Counted from the first letter of the stretch, positions 52,284 through 61,652 are shown. The stretch: 64,000 nucleotides of DNA from Methanobacteriota archaeon (GCA_016841955.1 JAENYE010000001.1:1-64000); one strand, 5' to 3'. Numbers and translations: made by a program. The notes: generated from the sequence alone by a model not told the origin.

Positions 52284-53325
52284 ATGGGTCACCGTCCTCG
52301 GGTCGACCGGGGAGATGATGAATCTGATCCCGGCACAGGGGGACGGCATGCCTGCCGCCTGCATACGCCTCCACGAGCAGCCGGGTGCTCGCCTTCGCCT
52401 CACCGCCGCCGGGTAGAGGGCGCGCGCCGTCGAGGGCGGCCACTATCGCTCCGACGGCGTTTGCGTGCGACCGCCCGTAGCCCCCTTCGAGCACGAGGGC
52501 GAGGGCCGCGGGACTCGCGTCCGCCAGCATCCCGGTCAGGGCTCCGAAGTCGTCGGGCTGAAGTTGCATCAAACCGAGCGGGTCGTCGGAGAGCGTATCC
52601 TGGCCCGCCGAGACCACCACGAGGTCCGGCTTGAGGCGCCGGAGCGCCGGGATGAAGACCTCCCGGAAGACCAGGGCGTAGTCGGCGCCGGTCGAGCCTG
52701 CCGCAAGCGGGGCGTTGACGGTATACCCGACGCCCGGGCCGGCACCCTGCTCCTCCGGCCAGCCGGTCCCGGGGAAGATCCCCGCCTGGTGGATCGAGCA
52801 GTAGAGCACCCGGTCTGAGGTGTAGAACGCCTTCTCTGTCCCGTTCCCGTGGTGCAGGTCCCAGTCCACGATCGCCACCCGGTCGACCTCGCGGAGCGCC
52901 CGGGCTGTCGCGACGGCAACGTTGTTGAAGAGACAGAATCCCATGGCCCGGTCAGGCACGGCATGGTGCCCCGGCGGACGGACCAGGGCGAAACAGTGCT
53001 CGCCGTCGAGCGCCCGCTCCACAGCCTGCCATGCGGCCCCCGCCGCGTACAGGGCCGCATCGAACGACTGCCGGGTGACGTAGGTATCGGGGTCGAGGTA
53101 GCAGGCCCGGCCGGGGGGACACTCCCTGCAGAACGAACGGACGGCGGCGATGTGCCGGTGCGTGTGCACCCGTGCCAGGTCCCCGGGCGTCGCCTGTTCG
53201 GGGGCAATGCGACGGGCGTCGGCCGGCACCCCGGCAAGGGCGGCCTCGAGGCGTGCCTGCGACTCGGGATGGGCGGGATCGTCGTGGGCACGGAAGACAT
53301 CCCCCGTAACGACCGAGTACGCCAT
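52276..53325 (-). CDS. Histone-deacetylase-family amidohydrolase
   Basis: Zn-dependent deacetylase-fold protein, 349 residues. It has RPPGHHAVPDRAMGFC, the metal-binding VDWDLHHGNGTEKAFY and SAGQDTLSDDPLG, and the C-terminal LVLEGGYG motif. Archaeal members may act on acetylated small molecules such as polyamines, or on acetylated proteins; the substrate is not evident. The start at MAYSVVTGDVFRAHDDPAHP (53325) gives the expected family length; the open frame beyond it carries no homology. It is 67 bp from the divergent atpC start. Confidence 0.9.
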   Translation of the reverse strand: MAYSVVTGDVFRAHDDPAHPESQARLEAALAGVPADARRIAPEQATPGDLARVHTHRHIAAVRSFCRECPPGRACYLDPDTYVTRQSFDAALYAAGAAWQAVERALDGEHCFALVRPPGHHAVPDRAMGFCLFNNVAVATARALREVDRVAIVDWDLHHGNGTEKAFYTSDRVLYCSIHQAGIFPGTGWPEEQGAGPGVGYTVNAPLAAGSTGADYALVFREVFIPALRRLKPDLVVVSAGQDTLSDDPLGLMQLQPDDFGALTGMLADASPAALALVLEGGYGRSHANAVGAIVAALDGARPLPGGGEAKASTRLLVEAYAGGRHAVPLCRDQIHHLPGRPEDGDPYA

Positions 53326-53392
53326 TGTGATCGTTGGTGGGTTGTCGGCGCAGGATATGAATCTTGTCTGCCACCCCCACGGGTGTGCATTT

Positions 53393-54535
53393 ATGAGAGA
53401 GCATGAACATGACACTATTGTTGTGGTGATCTCTCCCTCGTACATCTATGCCTGCACCCGGTTCCGGGTCCGGAGAACTACACTCCTCCCCCGTGAAGAG
53501 TACATGCGGATCATGCGGATGAGCATACCGGAGGTCGTCGCCCACCTCGGCCGGCGGGAGTACGGGCAGGAGATCATGGATCTCGCGCACGACTTCGCCG
53601 GCGCCCAGCTCATCGAAGAGGCGGTAAACCGCAACCTGGCGCAGTCGTTCCGGCACGCCATGGCGATTGCTCCCGGGGACCTGCGGACCCTGACCGGAGA
53701 ATACCTCAACCGGTGGGACATCGCAAACATCATGGCGATCCTGCGGAGCACGGTCCACGACGTACCCCGGCGGCAGGTCCGCGACCTCCTCATCCCGGCA
53801 GGCGAGGTCGACAGCGCGCTCCTCGCCCGCCTCCTCGAGGTTACGACCTGCGAGGAGGTCCTCGAGGCCCTCCAGGACTGGCGGCTCTACCCGGTCCTTG
53901 CAGAATACTACCGGATCTGCGGGGAGCAGGGAGTCTTTGCCCGGATCGAGAACGAGCTCTACCGGCAGTACTACGCCGGGCTGCTCGCCCTCGGCACGTC
54001 CGGGTGCAGCGGGTGCCAGGAGTTGATCGGCTATCTCCGGTTCGAGATCGACATCACCAATGTGAGGAACCTCCTCCGGCTCCACTGCGCAGAAGAAGCG
54101 TGCGATATCACGGTCATCGACCAGACCATGATCCCGGGCGGCCGTATCCCCATCGACCTCTTCCGGCGGCTCTACGGCATCGAGACCGAGGTAGAGTTCG
54201 TCAGCGTCTTTCTGGCGACCGATGTCGTCCCTGTTCTGGCCCAGGCGGTGCGCGAGCTCCGGCAGGACCCGAACTTTTCGAGCGAGGACGCCGCGGAACT
54301 GGTCTGGCAGCGGTGGCACCAGCGTCGGCGTCCCGTTCACGAGATCGAGATCGCAGTCACCCGCGTCAGGCTCCACCAGTTAGAGTCTCTCTCCCGGCGT
54401 CACCCGTTCTCGGTCCTGCCGGTGCTCGCGTACCTCGAGCGGAAGAAGTACGAAATCGCGAACCTGCGGGCAATCGCGCGGGGAAAAGCATTCGGTCTGC
54501 CGCCCGAGCGAATATGGCAGTATATTATCCTGTAG
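53393..54535 (+). CDS. atpC: A-type ATP synthase subunit C
   Basis: Subunit C (equivalent to V-ATPase subunit d) caps the membrane rotor and connects it to the central stalk. The 380-residue product has IYACTRFRVRRTTLLPREEY near the N-terminus and LRFEIDITNVRNLLRLHCAEE, typical of the family, and ends QYIIL. The ATG at 53393 has GGTGTG 6 bases upstream, but a GTG around 53420 would give a more usual N-terminus. Only atpD follows; subunits A, B, E, F, H, I and K are not in this window. Confidence 0.85.
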   Translation: MREHEHDTIVVVISPSYIYACTRFRVRRTTLLPREEYMRIMRMSIPEVVAHLGRREYGQEIMDLAHDFAGAQLIEEAVNRNLAQSFRHAMAIAPGDLRTLTGEYLNRWDIANIMAILRSTVHDVPRRQVRDLLIPAGEVDSALLARLLEVTTCEEVLEALQDWRLYPVLAEYYRICGEQGVFARIENELYRQYYAGLLALGTSGCSGCQELIGYLRFEIDITNVRNLLRLHCAEEACDITVIDQTMIPGGRIPIDLFRRLYGIETEVEFVSVFLATDVVPVLAQAVRELRQDPNFSSEDAAELVWQRWHQRRRPVHEIEIAVTRVRLHQLESLSRRHPFSVLPVLAYLERKKYEIANLRAIARGKAFGLPPERIWQYIIL

Positions 54536-54545
54536 GAGAGGTAGC

Positions 54546-55190
54546 ATGCCAGTCGACGATATCAAACCCACCCGGTCCGGTCTCCTGCTCGTCAGGCGAC
54601 GGATGGCGCTCGCGGAGCGGATACACCGGCTTTTATCGATGAAACTGGACGGCATGATGCTGGAACTGGTCAAACTCACCGACCAGACTGCCCTGAAACG
54701 CAGGGAACTTAACGAGAAATACGGCAGGGCACGGGAGATGGTGGCGGTCGCCGCCATGATGGAAGGGGCTACGGGAGTGCTCCTTGCAGCGCTCTCGGTG
54801 GAGACATCCCCCACCTACACGACCGGGCACAGGAACGCCTTTGGGGTCCGGCTCCCGGAACTCGAGCCGGTGATGGTGAAGAAGACGCTCGATCAACGGG
54901 GATACGGTATCCTCGGGACGTCATCGGTCATCGATGACGCTGCCGACGCCTACGAGGACCTTCTTGAGGCGATCATCGCGAGCGCCGAACTCGAAGGGGG
55001 GGTCAAGCAGCTGCTCGACGATATCGAACGGACCCGGCGGCGGGTGAACGCGCTGGAGTTCAGGATCATCCCGGAGCTCACGGAGGCCCGCCGGTTCATC
55101 GAGAATCAGCGCGACGAGATGGAGCGGCAGGAATGGACACGGCTCCGTCGCATCAAAAAGATAAAGGCAAAGAGGGCAAGGAAGTTCTAG
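54546..55190 (+). CDS. atpD: A-type ATP synthase subunit D
   Basis: Central-stalk subunit, 214 residues. It begins with IKPTRSGLLLVRRRMALAE, a hallmark of subunit D, and ends in a basic tail (RRIKKIKAKRARKF) after a long helical segment. It rotates with the membrane ring and couples it to the catalytic A3B3 head. It lies 10 bp after atpC. The last 4 bases overlap cmk on the opposite strand. Confidence 0.93.
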   Translation: MPVDDIKPTRSGLLLVRRRMALAERIHRLLSMKLDGMMLELVKLTDQTALKRRELNEKYGRAREMVAVAAMMEGATGVLLAALSVETSPTYTTGHRNAFGVRLPELEPVMVKKTLDQRGYGILGTSSVIDDAADAYEDLLEAIIASAELEGGVKQLLDDIERTRRRVNALEFRIIPELTEARRFIENQRDEMERQEWTRLRRIKKIKAKRARKF

Positions 55191-55729
55191 AGGGCGTCGG
55201 CCTGCTGCCGCAGGCACGCGATTGCGGTATCCACAATCGCGCCGAGAGCGTCAACGCCGAAGGTCTCGGACGAGAGGACGATATCGTACGCCGAGAGGTC
55301 GTCGATCTCGATACCGTAGTAGTTCCGGTAGCGGGTGGCTTCCGAGCGCTGCCGGTTCTCGGTGTAGGCCCGGGCCTCTTCTTCGTCCATCCCGTCACGA
55401 CCCGCGATCCGCTTTGCCCGGCAGGAGAGCGACGCAGAGAGCCAGATCCGGAGATCGGCGTTCCCGATCATCCGGCCCGAGAGCCTGCCCTCGACGATGA
55501 TATTTGCGGCGCTCTCGCCGATCTCTTTCTGCCGGGCATCGATCATCCTATCGACCGAGGGATCGTTCTCTGCGAACCTTCCGAACTCGGCGAGGTCCAT
55601 GCCGTGCTCCCGGGCGAGCTGGCGGAAGACCTCTCCCGCGGAGATGAGGTCGAGCCCGTACTTCCCGGCGAGATACCGGGCGAGCGATGTGGTGCCGCTC
55701 CCCGGCGGGCCGCTGATGGTGATCCGCAT
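55187..55729 (-). CDS. cmk: Cytidylate kinase (archaeal type)
   Basis: Phosphorylates CMP and dCMP. The 180-residue product has the P-loop SGPPGSGTTSLARYLA, then ISAGEVFRQLA and IVEGRLSGRMI, matching archaeal CMP kinases, which are shorter than bacterial ones. Downstream of the DUF106 gene with overlapping stop and start. Confidence 0.92.
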   Translation of the reverse strand: MRITISGPPGSGTTSLARYLAGKYGLDLISAGEVFRQLAREHGMDLAEFGRFAENDPSVDRMIDARQKEIGESAANIIVEGRLSGRMIGNADLRIWLSASLSCRAKRIAGRDGMDEEEARAYTENRQRSEATRYRNYYGIEIDDLSAYDIVLSSETFGVDALGAIVDTAIACLRQQADAL

Positions 55730-56349
55730 CAGAGCCCTCCGATGTTGAGGGCCTTCCTGATCACCTGGCTGATAGTCAGCGAGCAGAGCATGTACCAGAG
55801 GATCCAGGCCGGCACGATCCAGAACGCGAAACCCGAGAGGGTGACGGCTCCGAGGAAGGGCATCACGATGCCGCTCTCAAAGGTAGTCGGCGCGCCGACC
55901 ACCGGAAGCCGCAGGAGGAGCCAGAAGAAGATCGGCACCGACAGCAGGAGGATGATCGCCATCGGGGTAAACTGCTGCCGGGAGATGTCGAGCTGGTCCT
56001 GCATCATCCGGTCCTGCTTCCCCTGGAGTTTCTTGACCCGCTTTTCATCCCCGGAGAGCTGGGCCTCCCGGAACTCCTTCTGGAACACCCGCATCTTCGC
56101 CTGCGTCTCCTGCATCTTCTCGTAATCGATGGTGTACTTCTGGACAAGCGACGAGTACAGGCCCGTCATACCGGAGAGGATCATGATCATGACGAAAAAC
56201 GGCACGCCGAGCGTATCGATGAAGGGGCCCAGCACTACATTCATCGCCGAACCGACCGTCACCCGTATCCACGGGACGCTGTACGAGAGCATCACGAGCA
56301 TGGTAAAAATGAGGGCGATCGTCGGCCCGTGCTTCTTCAGGTCCACCAT
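55729..56349 (-). CDS. DUF106 membrane protein (archaeal YidC-like)
   Basis: A 206-residue membrane protein with about four hydrophobic segments and a charged coiled-coil region between them (about 78-120, YEKMQETQAKMRVFQKEFRE). This is the layout of the archaeal DUF106 family, related to YidC/Oxa1/EMC3 insertases. The location next to secY fits a role in membrane-protein insertion. Start and stop overlap its neighbours closely. Confidence 0.85.
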   Translation of the reverse strand: MVDLKKHGPTIALIFTMLVMLSYSVPWIRVTVGSAMNVVLGPFIDTLGVPFFVMIMILSGMTGLYSSLVQKYTIDYEKMQETQAKMRVFQKEFREAQLSGDEKRVKKLQGKQDRMMQDQLDISRQQFTPMAIILLLSVPIFFWLLLRLPVVGAPTTFESGIVMPFLGAVTLSGFAFWIVPAWILWYMLCSLTISQVIRKALNIGGL

Positions 56350-56355
56350 GTCAGG

Positions 56356-56931
56356 TTACCTCAGCACACTCACCAGGTCGTCGATGCCCTGTTCGAGCAG
56401 GAAGTTTTCGTTCCGGACGATCTTGATGGTGCAGCCGGTGTACATCGCATACGCCGCGGAAACGGCGCGGTTGAACTCCTGGTGCTCGGCGATCGCCCGG
56501 GACCCTTCCATGTCGCGGACTCTCGACTCGTCACCGAGCCGGCGCATCAGGATCTGGTCCGGGTCGGTCTCCACCAGCACGACCATATCGGGCATCAGTT
56601 CGCGGAGCACCCATTCGGGCAGCCCCGCGAGGAAACCCGTCGGGGTCTTGACGCTGCTGTGGGTATCGACGATGATATTCGCATCTCCGCTCATGGCGGC
56701 GATCCCCGAGGCAGCAGCCTGCTGGAGGCGTTTCTGGACATCTTTTCCGAGCTTGCGCATCTCATCGCGATTCGAGACCAGGTTCTCTTTTTTGGCCACG
56801 TCAAACATGAACGTGCCGAAGTTGACGGCCGTGTAGGTAACACCCTCGGCCGCCAGTCTCTCCATCGCACCGTTGATGACGGTGGTCTTCCCAACGCCGG
56901 GAACCCCCGTCACGACGACTTTCTTCCCCAA
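56356..56931 (-). CDS. adkA: Adenylate kinase (archaeal)
   Basis: Converts AMP and ATP to ADP. It has a P-loop VVVTGVPGVGKTTVINGA at the N-terminus and THSSVKTPTGFLAGLPEWVL, typical of archaeal AdkA. With the TTG at 56931 the length is 191 residues, matching the family, and GGAGTGAT lies just upstream. A GTG at 56940 is the alternative; the open frame further upstream runs through a tandem repeat and is not coding. Confidence 0.9.
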   Translation of the reverse strand: MGKKVVVTGVPGVGKTTVINGAMERLAAEGVTYTAVNFGTFMFDVAKKENLVSNRDEMRKLGKDVQKRLQQAAASGIAAMSGDANIIVDTHSSVKTPTGFLAGLPEWVLRELMPDMVVLVETDPDQILMRRLGDESRVRDMEGSRAIAEHQEFNRAVSAAYAMYTGCTIKIVRNENFLLEQGIDDLVSVLR

Positions 56932-56942
56932 CTTTATCACTC

Positions 56943-56978
56943 CATTTAGAATATAGTTCCCATTTAGAATATAGTTCC
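56943..56978 (-). repeat. Tandem 18-bp repeat in adkA leader
   Basis: CATTTAGAATATAGTTCC occurs twice head to tail (56943-56960, 56961-56978), perfectly conserved, immediately upstream of the adkA ribosome-binding site. On the minus strand it includes CTATATTC, so the copies may duplicate a TATA-like element. Confidence 0.85.
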
Positions 56979-57275
56979 CTGCAAAATAAATCCGCGCCTG
57001 AAAAGTAATTCCTTTCGGAATCACTCCGGGCCTGAACGATCGCCAGGATCTTTCAGGGTAAAAACGGATGATGTGCGGTTTTGGGAAAAGGAGAGTCAGA
57101 TGGGCTCACTCCGGGGGAGTGGACCTTCGGACTTATTCTTAGTCGAAAAAGGTGCTGACGCACCTTTTTCTCCAAGAGTAACTTCTCCGGCCCCGCCGGG
57201 GGCGGGGCCTCCGAACTCACCCTTGGTCGAAGCGAACGCTGATGCGTCGCTTCTCCAAGAATGACCCCTTCGGGC
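56979..57275. repeat. Intergenic block with three hairpins between adkA and secY
   Basis: No gene is supported here. Three inverted repeats occur: 57146-57169 (10-bp arms AAAAAGGTGC, loop TGAC), 57189-57209 (9-bp arms GGCCCCGCC, loop GGG) and 57230-57252 (imperfect, AAGCGAACGC with GCGTCGCTT). The first and third share flanks: GTCGA before and TCTCCAAGA after. They look like two copies of a small palindromic repeat with changed stems. The first hairpin could also terminate transcription. Confidence 0.7.
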
Positions 57276-58709
57276 TCATTCTTTCCCAAAGAATCCACGC
57301 ATGAACGGATACATCTCCATGATCTGCTGGCTTGCGACCTCTTCGTAGAGGCGGTAGGTGATGCTCACCGCAAGCAGCAGCCCTGTTCCCCCGACCGCAC
57401 CGATCACACCGAAGAGGTTCGCGACGACCGAGAGGAGGCCGATGAAGACACCGCCGATGACGGTGATCCGCGGGATATAGCGGTCGAGGTACTTCTCAAG
57501 CACCTGGATGTTACGCCGGTATCCAGGGATATGCATCCCGCTCCTCTGGATCTGCTGTGCCACATCCTTTGAGTCGAGGCCCGCGGTCTTGACCCAGAAG
57601 AGCGCGAAGATCGCGCCTCCGACCACCATGACGGCGATATCGATGCCCATACGCAGGAGGATCTCCCAGGGGGCGTGCCCGAGGTCGGAGAGCCACCACA
57701 TCCAGTCCTGCGGCTGGTTGATGGGAGCAATATACCACATGAGGCCGTTGACCGGCCGTTGCCCCTGGAACACGCCGAGGATCGTTATCCCGGCGTTGGA
57801 GAGGAACATCCCGATCATCTGGATGTTCGCCTGCAGCACCCGGACCAGGATCATCGGCAGAACACTCGCGTAGATGAGCTTCACCGGGAAACGCGCACGA
57901 GCGCCACGGACAGCAGTATGCGCGAGCGGGATCTCGATACGGGTCGACTCCACGTAGACGATAATCATGAAGATGGCGACCGTTGTGACGAGGGCAAGCA
58001 GATCCGTGCCGAAGTACTCGAGGAAGTTTGCCCCCGAGGTCCCTATGGCGAACAGTCGCGGGAAGAACCCGATCGGGAAGGGATCGGTGCCCGTCTGCCA
58101 GTTCAGGAAGCCGTTTACGAGACCCTGCGAGACTCCAGCGACGATGAAGAGCCCCACACCCGAACCGACGCCCCACTTGGTGACGACCTCGTCCATCAGC
58201 ACCACCAGGAGGCCGCCGATGCAGAGCTGGATGAAGATCAGGAGCGAGACCGTGAGCGTACTGCCGCCGAAGAACTGCGTTGCCACCGACGGATCGGGCA
58301 TCATCAGCCCGCTCGCGACCATGGGGAACGCTTCGACGATGATCATCACGAAGATGAGCAGCTTCTGCAGGCCCATGTACATGACCTGCCCGCGTGCTTC
58401 GCTGGTATCGATCTGCAGGAGTCCGGCACCCTTGAGCAGCTGCAGCACGATCGATGCGGTGACGATCGGCCCGATACCGAGATGCAGGAGCGAACCGCTT
58501 GCACCGGCAAGCAGGGCACGATATATTCCGAAAATATCCTGTGACTCCGGAGAGAGCCCAAAGATACTGATGTTGGTCAATGAGAAGTAGAGGAGCAGAA
58601 TCGCAACCGTCCACATGAGTTTGTTCTTGAAGTGGACATGCCCCTCCGGACTTCTGACTGCAGGCATCGCTGCAAGGATGGGTTCAAATCTATCCAGCAG
58701 ATCTCCCAT
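57276..58709 (-). CDS. secY: Protein translocase subunit SecY
   Basis: Central channel of the Sec translocon, 477 residues with ten membrane helices. It begins MGDLLDRFEPILAAMPAVRSP, with LHLGIGPIVTASIVLQLLKG in helix 2 and the conserved cytoplasmic loops. It is the last gene of the spc-type ribosomal operon, 20 bp after rpl15. Confidence 0.97.
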   Translation of the reverse strand: MGDLLDRFEPILAAMPAVRSPEGHVHFKNKLMWTVAILLLYFSLTNISIFGLSPESQDIFGIYRALLAGASGSLLHLGIGPIVTASIVLQLLKGAGLLQIDTSEARGQVMYMGLQKLLIFVMIIVEAFPMVASGLMMPDPSVATQFFGGSTLTVSLLIFIQLCIGGLLVVLMDEVVTKWGVGSGVGLFIVAGVSQGLVNGFLNWQTGTDPFPIGFFPRLFAIGTSGANFLEYFGTDLLALVTTVAIFMIIVYVESTRIEIPLAHTAVRGARARFPVKLIYASVLPMILVRVLQANIQMIGMFLSNAGITILGVFQGQRPVNGLMWYIAPINQPQDWMWWLSDLGHAPWEILLRMGIDIAVMVVGGAIFALFWVKTAGLDSKDVAQQIQRSGMHIPGYRRNIQVLEKYLDRYIPRITVIGGVFIGLLSVVANLFGVIGAVGGTGLLLAVSITYRLYEEVASQQIMEMYPFMRGFFGKE

Positions 58710-58729
58710 GGTTTCACCTTAAAAGAAGA

Positions 58730-59155
58730 TCAGACGGTCGTTGCCTGACCGCCCATCTCCTCAATCTTTGCCCGGGCCCGTTCTGAAAATCCGCGGGCGG
58801 AGATACTCAGTTTGTGGGTGACTCTTCCGCCACCAAGTACCTTCTCAATGCCGATCTCGGCAGCATCGAGAGTAATAAGGTCTCCTTCCTGGCTCGCAAG
58901 CCCTTCATGAAGCAGTGCTTCGGCCATCTGGTCGATCTCCCCTACGTCAAGAGCGGATACCTGCACGGAGGTCTTGTTGATGAAACCGTGCTTGCCGTTG
59001 GATATCTCACCCTTCAGGTAGAAGTGGGAGAAGCGGTGATCGCGCTGCCCGGCTCTACCTCGTCCACCCCTGTTGCCGGCGCCACGCCGGTTCTTGTGCG
59101 TACCGCCGCCACAGGTCCGTGAACCCCTATATTTGGATCTCTTGTTTACGGGCAT
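58730..59155 (-). CDS. rpl15: Ribosomal protein uL15
   Basis: Large-subunit protein uL15, 141 residues. It starts MPVNKRSKYRGSRTCGGGTH with the Gly-rich RGAGNRGGRGRAG region and ends with the uL15 fold. ATG at 59155; an upstream in-frame start at 59164 overlaps rpl30 and is less likely. Confidence 0.96.
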   Translation of the reverse strand: MPVNKRSKYRGSRTCGGGTHKNRRGAGNRGGRGRAGQRDHRFSHFYLKGEISNGKHGFINKTSVQVSALDVGEIDQMAEALLHEGLASQEGDLITLDAAEIGIEKVLGGGRVTHKLSISARGFSERARAKIEEMGGQATTV

Positions 59156-59160
59156 CAATC

Positions 59161-59622
59161 TCACCTCATCTTGTAGAGGAGATCGTTGATCTGGGGGCCA
59201 TAGTAGCCGAGAGCTCCACCCTGCTGAAAGGTTCGCTTGATGGTTTTATAGCCCTTTCGTGGGGGGTGCAGCCTCAGCACCGGCTTGATCTCAACCAGAT
59301 CGCGGAAACTGGTCTCGCCGTTGCAGAGCGCTGCCGCGAATTCGTCGATGTCGGCATACGGGGTATGCGCACGGACGTAATCGTCGGTCAGCTTCTCGTC
59401 GCCGGTCAGTCTGCCCCGGGTGCGCAGGAGGGTGGCCAGGGTCTCCCGGTCCACCTCGCCGTACGCCACGAAGTCCTTCACCTTGCGGATCATGCCCAGA
59501 TACGCAGGCGTATCGGGCACGAGGACGCAGTGGTTGACATGGTGCAGGCGGAGCATCTTCAAGGTGTCCTTGATCTCGCGGTTGGTCTTGACCACGCCGC
59601 GCACCTGTACTACCGCATACAT
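59161..59622 (-). CDS. rpl30: Ribosomal protein uL30
   Basis: Large-subunit protein uL30, 153 residues in the long archaeal/eukaryotic form. It begins [20 protein letters not shown] and contains LRLHHVNHCVLVPDTPAYLG. The start overlaps the rps5 stop (TGATG-type junction). Confidence 0.96.
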   Translation of the reverse strand: MYAVVQVRGVVKTNREIKDTLKMLRLHHVNHCVLVPDTPAYLGMIRKVKDFVAYGEVDRETLATLLRTRGRLTGDEKLTDDYVRAHTPYADIDEFAAALCNGETSFRDLVEIKPVLRLHPPRKGYKTIKRTFQQGGALGYYGPQINDLLYKMR

Positions 59623-60239
59623 CACTCCGTCCCTCCAATCCTGACTATGTTCGTCTGCTTCAGCGCCTCGAAGGTCGCCTTGGCATAGTTGATAGTCGTC
59701 CGGGTCTGTCCCCGGTTGAAGGCCCAGACATCCTTGATACCTGCAAGCATCAGGACCTTCTTCGGGATCTCCCCGGTCACGAGGCCGATACCCTGCGGGG
59801 CGGGCTTCAGCGTCACCCGGACGCTGCCTGCCTTCCCGGTCACTTCGATCGGGATCGAGTGGCCGGTGTCGCAACCGCACTCCCAGCTCCCGCATCCCCG
59901 GGAAACCTTGATCAGATTCAGTTTTGCGTTTACGATTGCCTTCTGGATCGCGTTGCCGACCTGGACATCCTTCCCCTGGCCGAACCCGACGTAGCCGTTC
60001 CTGTTGCCGACCACCACGACGGTGCGGAACTTCACACGGCGACCCGAGTCCGTCATCCGCTGGACCATGTTGATGTCCAGCACCTCGTCCTCCAGGTCGG
60101 GCAGGAGGAGATCGACGATCTGGGGCTCCTTGATCGGCCTGCCGCTCGCGAGCACCTCATCGATACTGGTGATCTCGCCTGCGGCGACCATGCGCCCGAG
60201 ACCGGTGAGCGGAATCCATTCTTCCTGTACGTATGCCAT
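59622..60239 (-). CDS. rps5: Ribosomal protein uS5
   Basis: Small-subunit protein uS5, 205 residues, with the double-stranded RNA-binding segment [20 protein letters not shown] and the C-terminal S5 domain ([20 protein letters not shown]). It contributes to decoding fidelity and mRNA entry. Confidence 0.97.
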   Translation of the reverse strand: MAYVQEEWIPLTGLGRMVAAGEITSIDEVLASGRPIKEPQIVDLLLPDLEDEVLDINMVQRMTDSGRRVKFRTVVVVGNRNGYVGFGQGKDVQVGNAIQKAIVNAKLNLIKVSRGCGSWECGCDTGHSIPIEVTGKAGSVRVTLKPAPQGIGLVTGEIPKKVLMLAGIKDVWAFNRGQTRTTINYAKATFEALKQTNIVRIGGTE

Positions 60240-60240
60240 G

Positions 60241-60768
60241 TCACACCAGCTCCTTCTTGATGGCCAGAGCCACAGCCTCTACATTCGCTACCAGGTTGCC
60301 TGCCCGCTCGGGAGCATACCCGGCGATGTGGGCACCCTTGAGCCGCTCCTCATCGGGGAGGATCGACTCCCCATAGGGGACGTCGAGACCCGCATCCACT
60401 GCCCCCTTGAGGGCGGCAAAGACACGCGCTCCGGGTTTTGCCCGGGCAAGCCCGATATCCAGGATGCCCTCCTCATACCCCGCATTCAATGCCTTGACCG
60501 CAAACAGCATCCCGGTCAGGTAGGCGGCCGGGGTGCTCGCGGTCGATCCCTCGTAGCCATAGTCGGCAAGTTCAGCCGAGTATGCAGCCACCAGGGTGCG
60601 GTCCCCTTCAACCTCGGGGACGACCAGCTGCACGATGATCTGCCGGTTCGTCCTTCGGACGACCATCCTCGGGCTTCCCGACGACAGGAGCGACATCCGC
60701 TTGTAGTAATCAGTTTTGCCCTCGTGCCGCCTGCGGAAGGGCACGAAGTATCTTGGGCCGGTTGCCAT
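60241..60768 (-). CDS. rpl18: Ribosomal protein uL18
   Basis: 5S rRNA-binding large-subunit protein, 175 residues. It begins [20 protein letters not shown] and includes YRLRRR-like [20 protein letters not shown]. Start and rpl19e stop overlap by one base (TAATG). Confidence 0.96.
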   Translation of the reverse strand: MATGPRYFVPFRRRHEGKTDYYKRMSLLSSGSPRMVVRRTNRQIIVQLVVPEVEGDRTLVAAYSAELADYGYEGSTASTPAAYLTGMLFAVKALNAGYEEGILDIGLARAKPGARVFAALKGAVDAGLDVPYGESILPDEERLKGAHIAGYAPERAGNLVANVEAVALAIKKELV

Positions 60769-61220
60769 TATTTCATCCTCCCTGCCATCGTCTCAACATG
60801 AGCCGCAAGGTGCGACACACTCCGGAACTGGCCTCCGGAAGCCCGCCGGTACATAACGCGGTAGAGACTCCGGTCGATGGTACCTTCTTCACGCATCTCG
60901 CGCAGAGAGCGTCGCTGCGCCCGGATTTTGCGTATCCATGCCCGCTTGCTGGAGCCGCGTGCTCCAGCGGCACCCTTCCTCCGCCCCGGTCCCTTCCGGT
61001 GGCCGTAGGAACGCTTCGCCATCCGTGCCCGGGCTCTGCCGCGGCTGTTCCCCTTTACGGGGTGCGCCCTGATCGCGCCTTCTCCGACGAGATCGCGCAG
61101 GTCGTTTCTGGAGATAGCCGCCTCGATATCAGCCTGGCGCTCGGGATCGAACCAGACACGGTTGATCCCGCACTTGAGAATGGCGGCCGCCATTCGCTTC
61201 TGGCTGGCGAGATCACTCAT
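60768..61220 (-). CDS. rpl19e: Ribosomal protein eL19
   Basis: Archaeal/eukaryotic large-subunit protein eL19, 150 residues. It starts MSDLASQKRMAAAILKCGIN, then has the basic KRSYGHRKGPGRRKGAAGAR segment and IRKIRAQRRSLREM. It overlaps rpl32e by 8 bp. Confidence 0.96.
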   Translation of the reverse strand: MSDLASQKRMAAAILKCGINRVWFDPERQADIEAAISRNDLRDLVGEGAIRAHPVKGNSRGRARARMAKRSYGHRKGPGRRKGAAGARGSSKRAWIRKIRAQRRSLREMREEGTIDRSLYRVMYRRASGGQFRSVSHLAAHVETMAGRMK

Positions 61221-61647
61221 CCTCGTTCACCTCTTCTTCTTCGCTTCCGGCAGGTATTTCGGCCGCACGGGTGAGGTCTTTTGCGTTCAGCACCTTGAGC
61301 CCCAGTTCCAGGGCCCGCGTCTGAATCGCTTCACGCTTCCTGTTGCCTACGGATCCGCCGATCCGGACGGCCTGGGTCTCCGGGTTCAGTCCCGCAAGTT
61401 CTGCCGGTGTAAATACCCGTACGTCCTCGTAGCCGCTCGGGTGCATGCCGCGGATTGCGGCAGGGCTCCCGTATCCCGGCCGGGGAAGGGCGCCCTTTGC
61501 GCTGAACTGTCGTCTCTGCTTGTTGTGCAGACCACGCGGACGCCGCCAGACATCTGCCAGCTTCGCTTTGCGATGAATTCCCCGCCTCTTGAAGGCGGGC
61601 TTGTTGTGCCGGGTGCGGACGCGGATCAATCTTCTTGTTTCATCCAT
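61213..61647 (-). CDS. rpl32e: Ribosomal protein eL32
   Basis: Large-subunit protein eL32, 144 residues from the ATG at 61647. Conserved core WRRPRGLHNKQRRQ and GYGSPAAIRGMHPSGYEDV. A GTG three codons upstream overlaps the rpl6 stop (GTGA) and is an alternative. Acidic C-terminal tail (GSEEEEVNEDE). Confidence 0.95.
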   Translation of the reverse strand: MDETRRLIRVRTRHNKPAFKRRGIHRKAKLADVWRRPRGLHNKQRRQFSAKGALPRPGYGSPAAIRGMHPSGYEDVRVFTPAELAGLNPETQAVRIGGSVGNRKREAIQTRALELGLKVLNAKDLTRAAEIPAGSEEEEVNEDE

Positions 61648-61652
61648 CGGTT

